Below are positions 50,831 to 60,119 of a stretch of DNA of 64,000 bases, piece by piece; the first letter of the stretch is position 1, and every line of letters begins with the position of its first letter. The translations under genes and the position numbers were made by a program. The DNA comes from Streptomyces gelaticus. GTDB lineage: Bacteria; Actinomycetota; Actinomycetes; Streptomycetales; Streptomycetaceae. Location: assembly GCF_014649535.1 (NCBI RefSeq), contig NZ_BMTF01000002.1:399974-463973 (forward strand), read 5' to 3'. The notes under the pieces are model-generated. The model was not told the origin of the DNA. It did no database searches and was given only the letters and a program-made list of their open reading frames with translations.

Positions 50831-53371
50831 GTGGGGCGCGGAGTGCCGGAACTCGTACTGGAATTGAATGGAAGGACCTGGACGCTCGATCCGTCCAGGC
50901 CGTACACCCTCGGGCGCGATCCGCAGGGCGACGTGACGATCGACGACGCCAGGGTCTCGTGGCGGCACGCCACGATCAGCTGGGATGGCCGGAGTTGGTC
51001 CATCGAGGACCACGGCAGCACCAACGGCACCTATGCGCAGGGCAGCCGGATCCAGCGGCTGGAGATCGGCCCCGGCTCCGTCGTGCACCTGGGCAATGCC
51101 ACGGACGGCCCGCGGCTGAGTCTCACCGCCGCGCCGGGCGCCGATGTGTACAGCGGGCAGGGCGCGGGTGCCCAGCAGGCCCCCGTCCAGCAGCCGCAGC
51201 AGGGCTGGCCCGGCCGGCAGGACCCCGCTCCGCAGCAGCCGCAGCAGGGCTGGCCGCAGCAGCAGCCCGTACAGCCCCAGGTCCCGCAGCAGCAGGGCAT
51301 GGCGAGGACGCCCGGCGCGGGCGGTCCCGGCGGGGCCGCGGGGGCCCCGCCGGTGCACGGCGACCGCAGCCCGACCACGTTCCACCAGCTGGCCCTCGGC
51401 CGCGTCATGCGCATCGGTCGTGCGCTGGAGAACGAGCTGGTCGTCTCCGACCTCCAGGTCTCGCGCCACCACGCCGAATTCCACGCGACACCCGACGGCC
51501 GCTTCGAGATCCGTGACCTCGGATCCCACAACGGCACGTACGTCAACGGTCAGCCGCTCTCCAAGTCCGGCTCCGCGCTCATCGGCCCCAACGACATCGT
51601 CGGCGTCGGTCACTCGACCTTCCGTCTGGTCGGCGACCGGCTCGAAGAGTTCGTCGACACCGGTGAGGTCTCCTTCTCCGCCCGCCATCTCACGGTGACG
51701 GTCGACGGCGGGAAGCAGATCCTCAAGGACGTCTCCTTCGGCGTCCCGGAGAAGTCGCTCATCGCGGTCATCGGCCCGTCCGGCTCCGGCAAGTCCACCC
51801 TGCTCAAGGCGCTCACCGGTTACCGGCCCGCCAACCAGGGCGACGTCCTCTACGACAACCGGAACCTCTACAAGCAGTTCGCCGAGCTGCGCCAGCGCAT
51901 CGGGCTGGTCCCGCAGGACGACATCCTGCACAAGGAACTCACCGTCATCAAGGCGCTCAAGTACGCGGCCAAGCTCCGCTTCCCCGCGGACACCACCGAG
52001 GCCGAGCGCCAGGCCCGGATCCTCGAAGTCCTCGCCGAGCTCAAGCTCGACATCCACAAGGACAAGAAGGTCACCTCGCTCTCCGGCGGTCAGCGCAAGC
52101 GCGTCTCCGTCGCGCTCGAACTGCTCACCAAGCCCTCGCTGATCTTCCTCGACGAGCCGACCTCCGGCCTCGACCCGGGCATGGACCGCGATGTCATGCA
52201 GCTGCTGCGCGGACTGGCCGACGACGGCCGCACCGTCCTGGTCGTCACGCACTCCGTCGCCGAGCTGGCGATCTGCGACAAGCTGCTCGTCATGGCGCCG
52301 GGCGGTTCCGTCGCCTACTTCGGCCCGCCGGAGGAAGCGCTCAACTTCTTCGGCTACACCACCTGGGCCGATGTCTTCTCCGCGTTCGAGAACTACCGCG
52401 ACTACGACTGGGCGGGCCGCTGGCGCGGTTCGCAGCACTACCAGATGTACGCCGCGGACATCGACGCCGTCGCCGCACAGTCCGTACACATGCCGCCCCC
52501 GCAGCAGATGCGCCCGCCGAAACCGCAGAGCTGGTCGGCCCAGCTGTGGACGCTGATGCGCCGCTACGTCTCGGTGATCGCGTCGGACAAGGGCTTCATG
52601 GGTCTGATGGTGATCCTGCCCGCCGTGCTCGGCGTCGTCAGTGTGGTCATCCCGGCCGACTTCGGCCTGGCCCCGCCGAAGCCGCCGGCCCGGTTCAACG
52701 GAGCCGCCGGAACGATCATGCTGATCCTCGCGGTCGGCATGTGCTTCTCCGGTGCGGCCAACTCCGTACGAGAACTGATCAAGGAACGCGTCATCTACGA
52801 ACGGGAACGGGCCACCGGCCTCTCCCGCTCCGCCTACCTGATGTCCAAGGTGATCGTCCTCGGCGTGATCACCGCGATCCAGGGCGTCATCATCTGCGGC
52901 ATCGGCTTCGCCACCCGCGAGCTGCCCGAAGAGGGGCTGATCATGCCGCCGGCCGTCGAGCTCTGCCTGACGATCATCGTGCTCGGCTTCACCTCGATGA
53001 TGTTCGGCCTGGTGATCTCCTCGCTGGTGAAGACCGCCGAGAAGACCATGCCGCTGCTGGTCATGTTCGCGATCGTCCAGGTCGTCTTCACCGGCATCCT
53101 CTTCCAGGTGTTCGGGTCGCCCGGCCTGGAGCAGTTCGCCTGGCTGATGCCTTCCCGCTGGGCCATCGCAGGCGCGGGCGCGACGCTGGACCTCTCGCAC
53201 CTCATGGCGCCGTGGGACCCGAAGAACCCGACCGATCTGGACCCGCTGTGGGAGCACTCGGCCGGCCAGTGGGGGATCAACATCTCGGTACTGCTGCTGC
53301 TCGGCATCGTCTGCGGCATCGCGGTCGCGCGACTGCTGCGCCGCCACGAGCCGGAGGTCATGCGCAAGTAG
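50831..53371 (+). CDS. FHA-domain ABC exporter (ABC-2/ABCG type)
   Basis: An 846-residue fused transporter. FHA 1 (about 15-90: GRDPQGDVTIDD, SWRHATI, STNGTY) and FHA 2 (about 190-270: IGRALENELVVSD, VSRHHAEFH, SHNGTYVNG) are joined by a Pro/Gln-rich linker of QQPQQGWPQQQP repeats (about 115-160). The ABC domain has Walker A GPSGSGKST (about 316), LSGGQRKR (about 416) and LIFLDEPTSGLD, and is followed by six helices of the ABC-2 type. Phosphothreonine peptides of Ser/Thr kinases may regulate it, as for mycobacterial Rv1747. GTG 50831 is the first start with GGGG upstream. GTG 50843 (VPELVLEL) is as likely. Confidence 0.93.
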   Translation: MGRGVPELVLELNGRTWTLDPSRPYTLGRDPQGDVTIDDARVSWRHATISWDGRSWSIEDHGSTNGTYAQGSRIQRLEIGPGSVVHLGNATDGPRLSLTAAPGADVYSGQGAGAQQAPVQQPQQGWPGRQDPAPQQPQQGWPQQQPVQPQVPQQQGMARTPGAGGPGGAAGAPPVHGDRSPTTFHQLALGRVMRIGRALENELVVSDLQVSRHHAEFHATPDGRFEIRDLGSHNGTYVNGQPLSKSGSALIGPNDIVGVGHSTFRLVGDRLEEFVDTGEVSFSARHLTVTVDGGKQILKDVSFGVPEKSLIAVIGPSGSGKSTLLKALTGYRPANQGDVLYDNRNLYKQFAELRQRIGLVPQDDILHKELTVIKALKYAAKLRFPADTTEAERQARILEVLAELKLDIHKDKKVTSLSGGQRKRVSVALELLTKPSLIFLDEPTSGLDPGMDRDVMQLLRGLADDGRTVLVVTHSVAELAICDKLLVMAPGGSVAYFGPPEEALNFFGYTTWADVFSAFENYRDYDWAGRWRGSQHYQMYAADIDAVAAQSVHMPPPQQMRPPKPQSWSAQLWTLMRRYVSVIASDKGFMGLMVILPAVLGVVSVVIPADFGLAPPKPPARFNGAAGTIMLILAVGMCFSGAANSVRELIKERVIYERERATGLSRSAYLMSKVIVLGVITAIQGVIICGIGFATRELPEEGLIMPPAVELCLTIIVLGFTSMMFGLVISSLVKTAEKTMPLLVMFAIVQVVFTGILFQVFGSPGLEQFAWLMPSRWAIAGAGATLDLSHLMAPWDPKNPTDLDPLWEHSAGQWGINISVLLLLGIVCGIAVARLLRRHEPEVMRK

Positions 53372-53390
53372 CCGCGGACACCGGCACCGG

Positions 53391-53434
53391 ACGCCGAAGG
53401 GCGGCACCCCGCGCGGGGTGCCGCCCTTCGGCGT
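53391..53434. terminator. Bidirectional terminator, 20-bp perfect stem
   Basis: Arms 53391-53410 and 53415-53434 pair perfectly around a GCGC loop. It lies between the convergent FHA-ABC and transglycosylase genes. Confidence 0.9.
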
Positions 53435-53467
53435 GTGCGGATGCCGTCCGGCGTACCGCGGCGCCGG

Positions 53468-54232
53468 TCAGTACGCGCTGTTGACGTTGTCCATCGAGCC
53501 GTACTTGTCGGCCGCGTAGTTGGCCGCGGCCGTGATGTTGGCGACCGGGTCGTAGATGTTCCACGAGGTGCCCGGGACGTGGTACGCGTTGAACGTCGGC
53601 TTGATGACCTGGAGCAGGCCGCAGGACGGGGTGCCGTTCTGGGCGTTGATGTCCCAGCCGTTGACCGCGTTCGGGTTGCCGCTCGACTCGCGCATGATGT
53701 TGCGGTGCAGACCCTCGTACGAGCCGGGGATGCCGTGGGCCCGCATGATGTCCAGGGACTCCCTGATCCAGCCGTCCAGGTTGTTGGCGTACACCGGGGT
53801 GCGGGCCTCGGAGCGGCTGGCGGCCTGCGTCTCGGCGCGCTTGGCGGCGACGGCCTCCGCCTTCACCTTGGCGGCGGCCCTGGCCTTCGCCTCGGCCTCG
53901 GCCTTGATCTTGGCGGCCTCGGCGGCCTTGGCCTTCGCGGCGGCGGCCTCCTTGGCCCTGGCGAGGTCCGCGGCCTTCACCAGCTGCTCGGCGGTGGAGT
54001 GCTGTTCGATGATGCTGGCCTGCACGGCCTTGGCCTGCGGAGTACCGGCGACCGACGTGAAGACCGCGGGCTCGGAGGACGCGGGGGCCGCAGCCTCGGG
54101 CTTGGGGTCTGCATTGGCGGGGACGAGCGAGAACGAGAGAGCGGCGAGGGCCATGGCGGAGATGCCCGCGACGGAGAGCTTCTGGGTCTTGTTCAGGCGA
54201 CGACGACGGCCAGGGATGCTGGACACGGACAT
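53468..54232 (-). CDS. Secreted lytic transglycosylase-like (SLT) protein
   Basis: 254 residues from ATG 54232 (GAGG 9 nt upstream). The basic signal peptide RRRRLNKTQKLSVAGISAMALAALSFSLVPANA is cleaved near residue 41. A long Ala/Lys/Glu coiled-coil (about 85-140) follows. The C-terminal SLT-like domain has LDGWIRESLDIMRAHGIPGSYEGLHRNIMRESSGNPNAVNGWDINAQNGTPSCGLLQVIKPTFNAYHV, with the catalytic Glu in MRESSG and GLLQV. It probably cleaves peptidoglycan during growth or germination. The upstream region holds a palindrome at 54392. I see no ydaO/c-di-AMP riboswitch consensus. Confidence 0.9.
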   Translation of the reverse strand: MSVSSIPGRRRRLNKTQKLSVAGISAMALAALSFSLVPANADPKPEAAAPASSEPAVFTSVAGTPQAKAVQASIIEQHSTAEQLVKAADLARAKEAAAAKAKAAEAAKIKAEAEAKARAAAKVKAEAVAAKRAETQAASRSEARTPVYANNLDGWIRESLDIMRAHGIPGSYEGLHRNIMRESSGNPNAVNGWDINAQNGTPSCGLLQVIKPTFNAYHVPGTSWNIYDPVANITAAANYAADKYGSMDNVNSAY

Positions 54233-54674
54233 GCAGGCATACCTCTTCGAATCGCGGGAGTCCTCACGGAGGACGAAGACGGGAAGCGGCGTTTTCGCAT
54301 CTCCGTCGGGGACGAGTGCAATTCTTAGCGCCAGCAAAATCTGGTGGCAAAGGTGTGACGTACGAACCCTGGTAGTGGGACGGGACCCCGCTCCAACGTG
54401 TTGGACCGCGCTCATAGCCACTGATGCGGCACTTATGCATCCACTAGCGGGCTTCGTAAGTGACGTGGGTCCTATGTGCGGCCTCACATCGGGCGGGTAA
54501 CAATCTCACCAACCGTTGCTCAAGCAATTCGGAGTGTCAGATTCCGATCCAATGCGGACCGTGAGGTGCTCTCCGCCCCGCTGTTCGGGGGCAGCCGGAC
54601 CTAGTCCCTGCGCCCTAATCCGCAGCCGTCCACAGGCCGATCCGGCGTTCGAACCCCGCCGGTACGGTGAGGCC
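54233..54674. other. Divergent control region of the transglycosylase and the kinase operon
   Basis: No gene was found in this 442-bp gap. It contains the perfect palindrome TCCAAC-GT-GTTGGA at 54392-54405 and AT-richer patches around 54315-54345 and 54415-54435. Promoters for both directions must lie here. No clear riboswitch core was recognised. Confidence 0.55.
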
Positions 54675-55820
54675 ATGAGCCATCGCCCACCGTCGGGTCT
54701 CGCAGCCGTGAGCGCCGCGCTGCTCGCCATGAGCCGGCATCTTGAAGTACGCGACGTCCTGAAGACGATCGTCGCCTCGGCGCGAGAACTGCTGGACGCC
54801 GAGTACGCGGCCCTGGGTGTCCCCGATGATCACGGAGGCTTCGCCCAGTTCGTCGTCGACGGGGTCAGCGACGAGCAGTGGAAGGCCATCGGCCCGCTGC
54901 CCAGACAGCACGGCATCCTCGCCGCGATGCTCCACGAGGCCGAGGTCGAGCGGCTCGCCGATGTCCGCAAGGACCCCCGCTTCGAGGGCTGGCCCGACGC
55001 CCACCCCGACATGTCCGACTTCCTCGGCCTGCCCATCCGGGACGGCGAGGAGATCATCGGAGCGCTCTTCCTCGCCAACAAGCGCTGCCCCAAACCCGAG
55101 GGCAGCTGCGGCTTCACCGCCGACGACGAGGAGCTGCTGGCCATCCTCGCCCAGCACGCGGCGATCGCCCTCACCAACGCCCGCCTCTACGAGCGCAGCC
55201 GCGAGCTGACGATCGCGGAGGAGCGCTCCCGCCTCGCCCACGAGCTGCACGACGCGGTCAGCCAGAAGCTCTTCTCCCTGCGGCTGACGGCCCAGGCCGC
55301 CACCACCCTCGTGGACCGCGACCCGGCCCGCGCCAAGGGCGAGCTCCAGCAGGTCGCCGCGCTCGCCGCGGAAGCCGTGGACGAACTGCGCGCCGCCGTC
55401 GTCGAGCTGCGCCCCGCGGCGCTCGACGAGGACGGCCTCATCGCCACCCTCCGTACCCAGATCCAGGTCCTGGACCGGGCCCACACGGCCCGGGTCACCT
55501 TCGAGAGTCTGGGCATCCGGGCCCTGCCCGCCGCCCAGGAGGAGGCGCTGCTCCGGGTCTCCCAGGAAGCCCTGCACAACGCGCTGCGCCACTCCGGGGC
55601 GGAGCACGTCGGCGTCACGCTGGCCCGGCACGGCAGCGGCACACTGCTGAGGATCACCGACGACGGCAGCGGCTTCGAACCCGCGGCGACCCGGCAGGCG
55701 GGCCGGCATCTGGGCCTGGTGTCCATGCGGGACCGCGCGAACGGCGTCGGCGGAAGGCTCACCGTTGAATCGGCGCCCGGCAAGGGCACCACGATCGAGA
55801 TGGAGGTGCCCGGTGGCTGA
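54675..55820 (+). CDS. GAF-domain sensor histidine kinase (NarL/DesK type)
   Basis: A 381-residue cytoplasmic kinase. The GAF domain (about 20-170: LKTIVASARELLDAEYAALGV...FLGLPIRDGEEIIGALFLANK...LLAILAQHAAIALTNARLY) precedes a HisKA_3 dimerisation domain with the phosphoacceptor His192 (EERSRLAHELHDAVSQKLFSL). The HATPase follows (ALLRVSQEALHNALRHSGAEH, ITDDGSGFEP, GHLGL-type RHLGLVSMRDRA). There is no membrane segment, so it senses a cytosolic signal, possibly a redox or gas ligand as in DevS-like kinases. ATG 54675 after GGTGAGG. It is coupled to its response regulator. Confidence 0.94.
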   Translation: MSHRPPSGLAAVSAALLAMSRHLEVRDVLKTIVASARELLDAEYAALGVPDDHGGFAQFVVDGVSDEQWKAIGPLPRQHGILAAMLHEAEVERLADVRKDPRFEGWPDAHPDMSDFLGLPIRDGEEIIGALFLANKRCPKPEGSCGFTADDEELLAILAQHAAIALTNARLYERSRELTIAEERSRLAHELHDAVSQKLFSLRLTAQAATTLVDRDPARAKGELQQVAALAAEAVDELRAAVVELRPAALDEDGLIATLRTQIQVLDRAHTARVTFESLGIRALPAAQEEALLRVSQEALHNALRHSGAEHVGVTLARHGSGTLLRITDDGSGFEPAATRQAGRHLGLVSMRDRANGVGGRLTVESAPGKGTTIEMEVPGG

Positions 55821-56457
55821 CAGGATCATCAGGGTGCTGCTGGTCGACGACCACCAGGTGGTCCGCCGAGGTCTGCGTACGTTCCTGGAGATCCAGGACG
55901 ACATAGAGGTGGTCGGCGAGGCGGCCGACGGCGCCGAGGGAGTGGCCAGGACCGAGGAGCTCCGTCCCGACGTCGTCCTGATGGACATCAAGATGCCCGG
56001 CACCGACGGCATCGAGGCCCTGCGCCGGCTCCGCGAGCTGGAGAACCCCGCCAAGGTCCTCATCGTCACCAGCTTCACCGAGCAGCGCACGGTGGTCCCC
56101 GCCCTGCGCGCCGGAGCCTCCGGTTACGTGTACAAGGACGTCGACCCGGACGCCCTGGCCGGTGCCATCCGCTCGGTGCACGCGGGCCACGTCCTGCTCC
56201 AGCCGGAGGTGGCGGGAGCCCTGCTGGCCCAGGAGGACCCGGGCAGCAGTACGGGCCGGGGGAGCACGCTCACCGAACGGGAGCGGGAGGTGCTGGGCCT
56301 GATCGCCGACGGCCGTTCCAACCGCGAGATCGCGCGGGCCCTGGTCCTCTCCGAGAAGACCGTCAAGACACACGTCTCGAACATCCTGATGAAGCTGGAC
56401 CTCTCGGACCGGACCCAGGCCGCCCTCTGGGCCGTCCGGCACGGAGCGGCGGGCTGA
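55813..56457 (+). CDS. LuxR/NarL-family response regulator
   Basis: A 214-residue two-component regulator. The receiver domain has DD at 12-13 and phosphorylatable Asp58 (VVLMDIKMPGTDG). The switch Thr/Ser and Lys are in VLIVTSFTEQ and YVYKD. A C-terminal LuxR helix-turn-helix follows (LTEREREVLGLIADGRSNREIARALVLSEKTVKTHVSNILMKL, about 152-195). GTG 55813 lies inside the kinase gene (8-bp overlap), so the two are coupled and form a cognate pair. Targets are unknown. Confidence 0.95.
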   Translation: MADRIIRVLLVDDHQVVRRGLRTFLEIQDDIEVVGEAADGAEGVARTEELRPDVVLMDIKMPGTDGIEALRRLRELENPAKVLIVTSFTEQRTVVPALRAGASGYVYKDVDPDALAGAIRSVHAGHVLLQPEVAGALLAQEDPGSSTGRGSTLTEREREVLGLIADGRSNREIARALVLSEKTVKTHVSNILMKLDLSDRTQAALWAVRHGAAG

Positions 56458-56728
56458 CCCGCGCCGAGCGGACCGCTTCCTTCCGGACTGCCGCGGTCAC
56501 TCCCCGGGCGTGGTCGGCGGCAACGTCGTCCGGGGCCCGGGGCCCGGTGCACGCGGTCGGCGAACACGGACCACATGATCGGCCCGCTCGACCCGGCCCC
56601 GGCAGCTTCGGCCGCAACGGCCGACCGGCCCTGCGGCCCGACCGGACCCACGGCCGTACGTCGCCGGACGGGCACGAGGCGCTCACCGCCCTGTGCCCCT
56701 CCGGCGGCATCCGGTACCGGTCCGGGGC

Positions 56729-57514
56729 CTACCGCTCCCGCTCGCGCTCCTCCACATACGCGTTGTACGCGGCGACCTGCGCCCGCCGGGCGACCCGCTC
56801 CACCGGCCGCAGCGCCTCACTCCGGGCCGCGATCTCCGAGGCGCTCACCGCCCCGCCGTGCCCGTTCCCGTACGCCACCGAGATCAGCAGCCCCACCCGC
56901 TGAGCCAGCTCCAGCACCCGCACCGCCCGCGGCGGATACCCCGGAGCCAGCACCTCGCGCCCCCGCTCCGCCCGCGCCCGGTACGCGTCCACCGCAGCCT
57001 CGGCCACCGGCCCCGAACCGGCCACGTCCAGCCGCGACAGCACCGCCGTCGCGTCCCGCAAGCCCTCGGCGAGCTCCCGCTCCGCCTCGCTCAGCGACGG
57101 CACATCGGCCGGCGGCGCCTCCCGTACAGGCAGACAACGCCACACCACCTCGATGTGCAGATCCCCTTCCGGCCCCGCCTCACGCACCTCGGGAACCAGT
57201 CCGTACGGCGCACCGAAGGCCACCACCGCCTCCTCGGCCTCCAGCGCCCGCGCGTTGAACTCCGGCGGACCGCTCAGCCCGAGCGGATGCCCGGGAGCCG
57301 GCAGTGCCACCCGGAAGCCCGTCACCCCCAGACTCCGCAACCGCCCGAGCGCCAGCGTGAGCCCGACCGGCCCCGCCTCGCCCGGCAGTCCCTCGACGCG
57401 GTGTACCGCGTCCTCCCCGACAATGGCGAGCGCCGCCTCGTCGGGCGACACCAGTCCCGCCAGAAGCGCGTTTCCCCAAGCGGCCAGCAGCCCTGAGCGT
57501 GGTTCCGAAAGCAT
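56729..57514 (-). CDS. Conserved hypothetical protein of Streptomyces
   Basis: A 261-residue soluble protein from ATG 57514. Helical with Ala/Glu/Arg-rich segments. The first half (LLAAWGNALLAGLVSPDEAALAIVGEDAVHRVEGLPGE) and FRVALPAPGHPLGLSGPPEFNARALEAEEAVVAFGAPYGLVPEV suggest an alpha/beta domain. The tail RSEALRPVERVARRAQVAAYNAYVEERERER is a long helix. I know no function. It is convergent with the response regulator. No operon partner. Confidence 0.82.
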   Translation of the reverse strand: MLSEPRSGLLAAWGNALLAGLVSPDEAALAIVGEDAVHRVEGLPGEAGPVGLTLALGRLRSLGVTGFRVALPAPGHPLGLSGPPEFNARALEAEEAVVAFGAPYGLVPEVREAGPEGDLHIEVVWRCLPVREAPPADVPSLSEAERELAEGLRDATAVLSRLDVAGSGPVAEAAVDAYRARAERGREVLAPGYPPRAVRVLELAQRVGLLISVAYGNGHGGAVSASEIAARSEALRPVERVARRAQVAAYNAYVEERERER

Positions 57515-57656
57515 GGGAACAGCCTAGGGAACGGGCCCGGGGCCCGTCGTCACGCGGGCCCAGCGCCGGGAGCACTCGTACGGTGGCGTAGATTTCCCTG
57601 GGAGCTGTGCCCGCAGGCACCGACGATCTCGACACTGCATGGGGAGACAACGCGCC

Positions 57657-58454
57657 ATGAGCGATGTACTGGAGCTGGTGGACGTATCCGTGGTCCGCGA
57701 CGGACGCGCTCTGGTGGACGACGTCTCCTGGTCGGTCAAGGAGGGGGAGCGCTGGGTCATCCTCGGACCCAACGGCGCAGGCAAGACCACCCTCCTCAAC
57801 ATCGCGTCCAGCTACCTCTTCCCGAGCACCGGCACCGCCAAGGTCCTCGGCGAGCAGCTCGGCGGCGTCGGCACCGATGTCTTCGAGCTCCGCCCCCGCA
57901 TCGGCATCGCGGGCGTCGCCATGGCCGAGAAGCTGCCCAGGCGCCAGACCGTGCTGCAGACGGTGCTCACCGCCGCGTACGGCATGACCGCCACCTGGCA
58001 CGAGAACTACGAGGCCGTCGACGAGGAGCGCGCCCGCGCCTTCCTCGACCGGCTCGGCATGACCGAGTACCTCGACCGCAAGTTCGGCACCCTGTCCGAG
58101 GGCGAGCGCAAGCGCACCCTGATCGCCCGCGCCATGATGACCGACCCCGAGCTGCTGCTGCTCGACGAGCCGGCGGCGGGACTCGACCTCGGCGGCCGCG
58201 AGGACCTGGTCCGCCGCCTCGGCCGGCTGGCCCGCGACCCGTACGCCCCCTCCATGATCATGGTCACCCACCATGTCGAGGAGATCGCCCCCGGGTTCAC
58301 CCACGTCCTGATGATCCGCCAGGGCAAGGTGCTCGCCGCGGGCCCCATGGAGACCGAACTCACCTCCCGCAACCTCTCCCTCTGCTTCGGACTGCCGCTC
58401 GTCGTCGAGCACACCGGCGACCGCTACACGGCCCACGGACTGCCGCTCTCGTAA
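57657..58454 (+). CDS. Stand-alone ABC ATP-binding protein
   Basis: A 265-residue ABC ATPase. Walker A GPNGAGKTT, LSEGERKR signature (Glu replaces the second Gly), Walker B LLLLDEPAAGLD and the H-loop TTHHVEEI-type VTHHVEEIAPG. No membrane subunit is nearby. The family (ModF/YlmA-like stand-alone ATPases) is often not a transporter. The start ATG 57657 (MSDVLELVDV) has GGGGAGA 10 nt upstream. ATG 57639 is 6 codons earlier. Neighbours encode NfeD and SPFH proteins on the same strand with gaps of about 100-150 bp. Confidence 0.9.
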   Translation: MSDVLELVDVSVVRDGRALVDDVSWSVKEGERWVILGPNGAGKTTLLNIASSYLFPSTGTAKVLGEQLGGVGTDVFELRPRIGIAGVAMAEKLPRRQTVLQTVLTAAYGMTATWHENYEAVDEERARAFLDRLGMTEYLDRKFGTLSEGERKRTLIARAMMTDPELLLLDEPAAGLDLGGREDLVRRLGRLARDPYAPSMIMVTHHVEEIAPGFTHVLMIRQGKVLAAGPMETELTSRNLSLCFGLPLVVEHTGDRYTAHGLPLS

Positions 58455-58553
58455 GCACGGCCGACGACAACTTCCGGCCCGAAGTGCCCAACCGGGCGCA
58501 GCGGCCGGCTCGCGCCCTGTCCGCGAGGGTGTTCGCGGTTCTACCATGACCAC

Positions 58554-58982
58554 GTGGACATCGACGCGTGGGTGTGGTGGCTGATCGGCGCGGTGGGACT
58601 GGGCATCCCCCTCGTCATGACCGCGATGCCCGAGTTCGGCATGTTTGCCGTCGGAGCGGTCGCCGCGGCAGTGGTCGCGGCACTCGGCGGCGGCATCGTG
58701 GCCCAGGTGCTGGTCTTCGTCGTGGTCTCCGTGGCGCTCATCGCCGTGGTCCGCCCGATCGCTGCCAGACACCGTACGGACCGCCCCCAACTCGCCACCG
58801 GCATAGATGCGCTGAAAGGCCGTCAAGCCGTCGTCCTGGAACGGGTGGACGGCAGCGGCGGCCGGATCAAACTGGCCGGGGAGATCTGGTCCGCCCGCGC
58901 ACTCGACGAGGGCCAGAGCTTCGATCCGGGCCAACAGGTCGATGTCGTCGACATCGACGGAGCCACGGCAGTCGTCATGTGA
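58554..58982 (+). CDS. NfeD-family membrane protein
   Basis: 142 residues from GTG 58554. Three transmembrane helices (WWLIGAVGLGIPLVMTAM, MFAVGAVAAAVVAALGGG, VLVFVVVSVALIAVV) are followed by a C-terminal OB-fold NfeD domain (GIDALKGRQAVVLERVDGSGGRIKLAGEIWSARALDEGQSFDPGQQVDVVDIDGATAVV). NfeD proteins are usually paired with SPFH/stomatin proteins. The SPFH gene follows 146 bp later, consistent with that partnership. Short form without the ClpP-type protease domain. Confidence 0.92.
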   Translation: MDIDAWVWWLIGAVGLGIPLVMTAMPEFGMFAVGAVAAAVVAALGGGIVAQVLVFVVVSVALIAVVRPIAARHRTDRPQLATGIDALKGRQAVVLERVDGSGGRIKLAGEIWSARALDEGQSFDPGQQVDVVDIDGATAVVM

Positions 58983-59128
58983 CCGAACCACCCACAAGGC
59001 AGAGCGCGTTCTGTCAGACTCGATGTAGATCATCATGAGATCGGGGCCGGCGCAGCATCCGGCTCCTCCCGCGAACTCGACCTCGATCATCGCGATCCGT
59101 CGGCAACCGAAGGGCAACGAGGAACACG

Positions 59129-60058
59129 ATGCAACCGATCATCATCGTCCTGATCATTCTGGTGGTGCTCGTCTTCATCGCCCTGATCAAGACGATCCAG
59201 GTCATCCCGCAGGCCAGCGCCGCCATCGTGGAGCGCTTCGGCCGCTACACCCGCACGCTCAACGCAGGCCTGAACATCGTCGTTCCATTCATCGACTCCA
59301 TCCGCAACCGCATCGACCTCCGTGAACAGGTCGTGCCGTTCCCGCCCCAGCCGGTGATCACCCAGGACAACCTGGTCGTCAACATCGACACCGTCATCTA
59401 CTACCAGGTGACCGACGCGAGGGCAGCGACCTACGAAGTCGCCAGCTACATCCAGGCGATCGAGCAGCTCACCGTCACCACCCTCCGCAACATCATCGGT
59501 GGCATGGACCTGGAGCGGACGCTGACCTCCCGCGAGGAGATCAATGCGGCCCTGCGGGGAGTCCTCGACGAGGCCACCGGCAAGTGGGGCATCCGCGTCA
59601 ACCGCGTCGAGCTCAAGGCGATCGAGCCGCCCACCTCCATCCAGGACTCGATGGAGAAGCAGATGCGCGCAGACCGTGACAAGCGCGCCGCGATCCTCCA
59701 GGCCGAAGGAACGCGCCAGTCCGCCATCCTCACCGCGGAGGGCGAGAAGCAGTCCGCGATCCTGCGCGCCGAGGGCGAGGCCAAGGCATCGGCCCTGCGC
59801 GCCGAGGGCGAGGCCCAGGCGATCCGTACGGTCTTCGAGTCCATCCACGCCGGAGACCCCGACCAGAAGCTCCTCTCGTACCAGTACCTCCAGATGCTCC
59901 CGAAGATCGCCGAGGGCGACGCCAACAAGCTCTGGATCGTGCCCAGCGAGATCGGCGACGCCCTCAAGGGACTCAGCGGCGCCTTCGGCAACCTCGGCAA
60001 CGGCGCCCCGGGCTTCGACACGGGCAAGGAACGCCGGGAGCAACCCCCGGTCGACTGA
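59129..60058 (+). CDS. SPFH/Band 7 (stomatin-like) protein
   Basis: A 309-residue membrane-scaffold protein. The N-terminal helix IIIVLIILVVLVFIALIKTI precedes the SPFH domain (VPFIDSIRNRIDLREQVVPFPPQPVITQDNLVVNIDTVIYYQVTDARAATYEV). An Ala/Glu/Gln-rich coiled coil then has the repeated RAEGEAKA and RAEGEAQA type segments. It oligomerises at the membrane and, with NfeD, is thought to organise domains or regulate proteolysis. ATG 59129. The C-terminal tail is disordered. A hairpin separates it from the transporter downstream. Confidence 0.94.
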   Translation: MQPIIIVLIILVVLVFIALIKTIQVIPQASAAIVERFGRYTRTLNAGLNIVVPFIDSIRNRIDLREQVVPFPPQPVITQDNLVVNIDTVIYYQVTDARAATYEVASYIQAIEQLTVTTLRNIIGGMDLERTLTSREEINAALRGVLDEATGKWGIRVNRVELKAIEPPTSIQDSMEKQMRADRDKRAAILQAEGTRQSAILTAEGEKQSAILRAEGEAKASALRAEGEAQAIRTVFESIHAGDPDQKLLSYQYLQMLPKIAEGDANKLWIVPSEIGDALKGLSGAFGNLGNGAPGFDTGKERREQPPVD

Positions 60059-60070
60059 CGCGTACACGCC

Positions 60071-60109
60071 CCGTGCATGATCGGTGCACCAAGCACCGAT
60101 CACGCACGG
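60071..60109 (+). terminator. Interrupted 17-bp hairpin after the SPFH gene
   Basis: CCGTGC-A-TGATCGGTGC pairs with GCACCGATCA-C-GCACGG (60071-60087 with 60093-60109), one mismatch, 5-nt loop. It lies 13 bp after the SPFH stop and 11 bp before the next ATG, so it could also affect initiation of the TSUP gene. Confidence 0.55.
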
Positions 60110-60119
60110 GGGATTCGCC

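Noticed and set aside
54233..54400. ydaO/c-di-AMP riboswitch before the secreted transglycosylase, as seen before some cell-wall hydrolase genes in Streptomyces
   Set aside because: The consensus GGGGAnCC-type blocks were not found on the minus strand.
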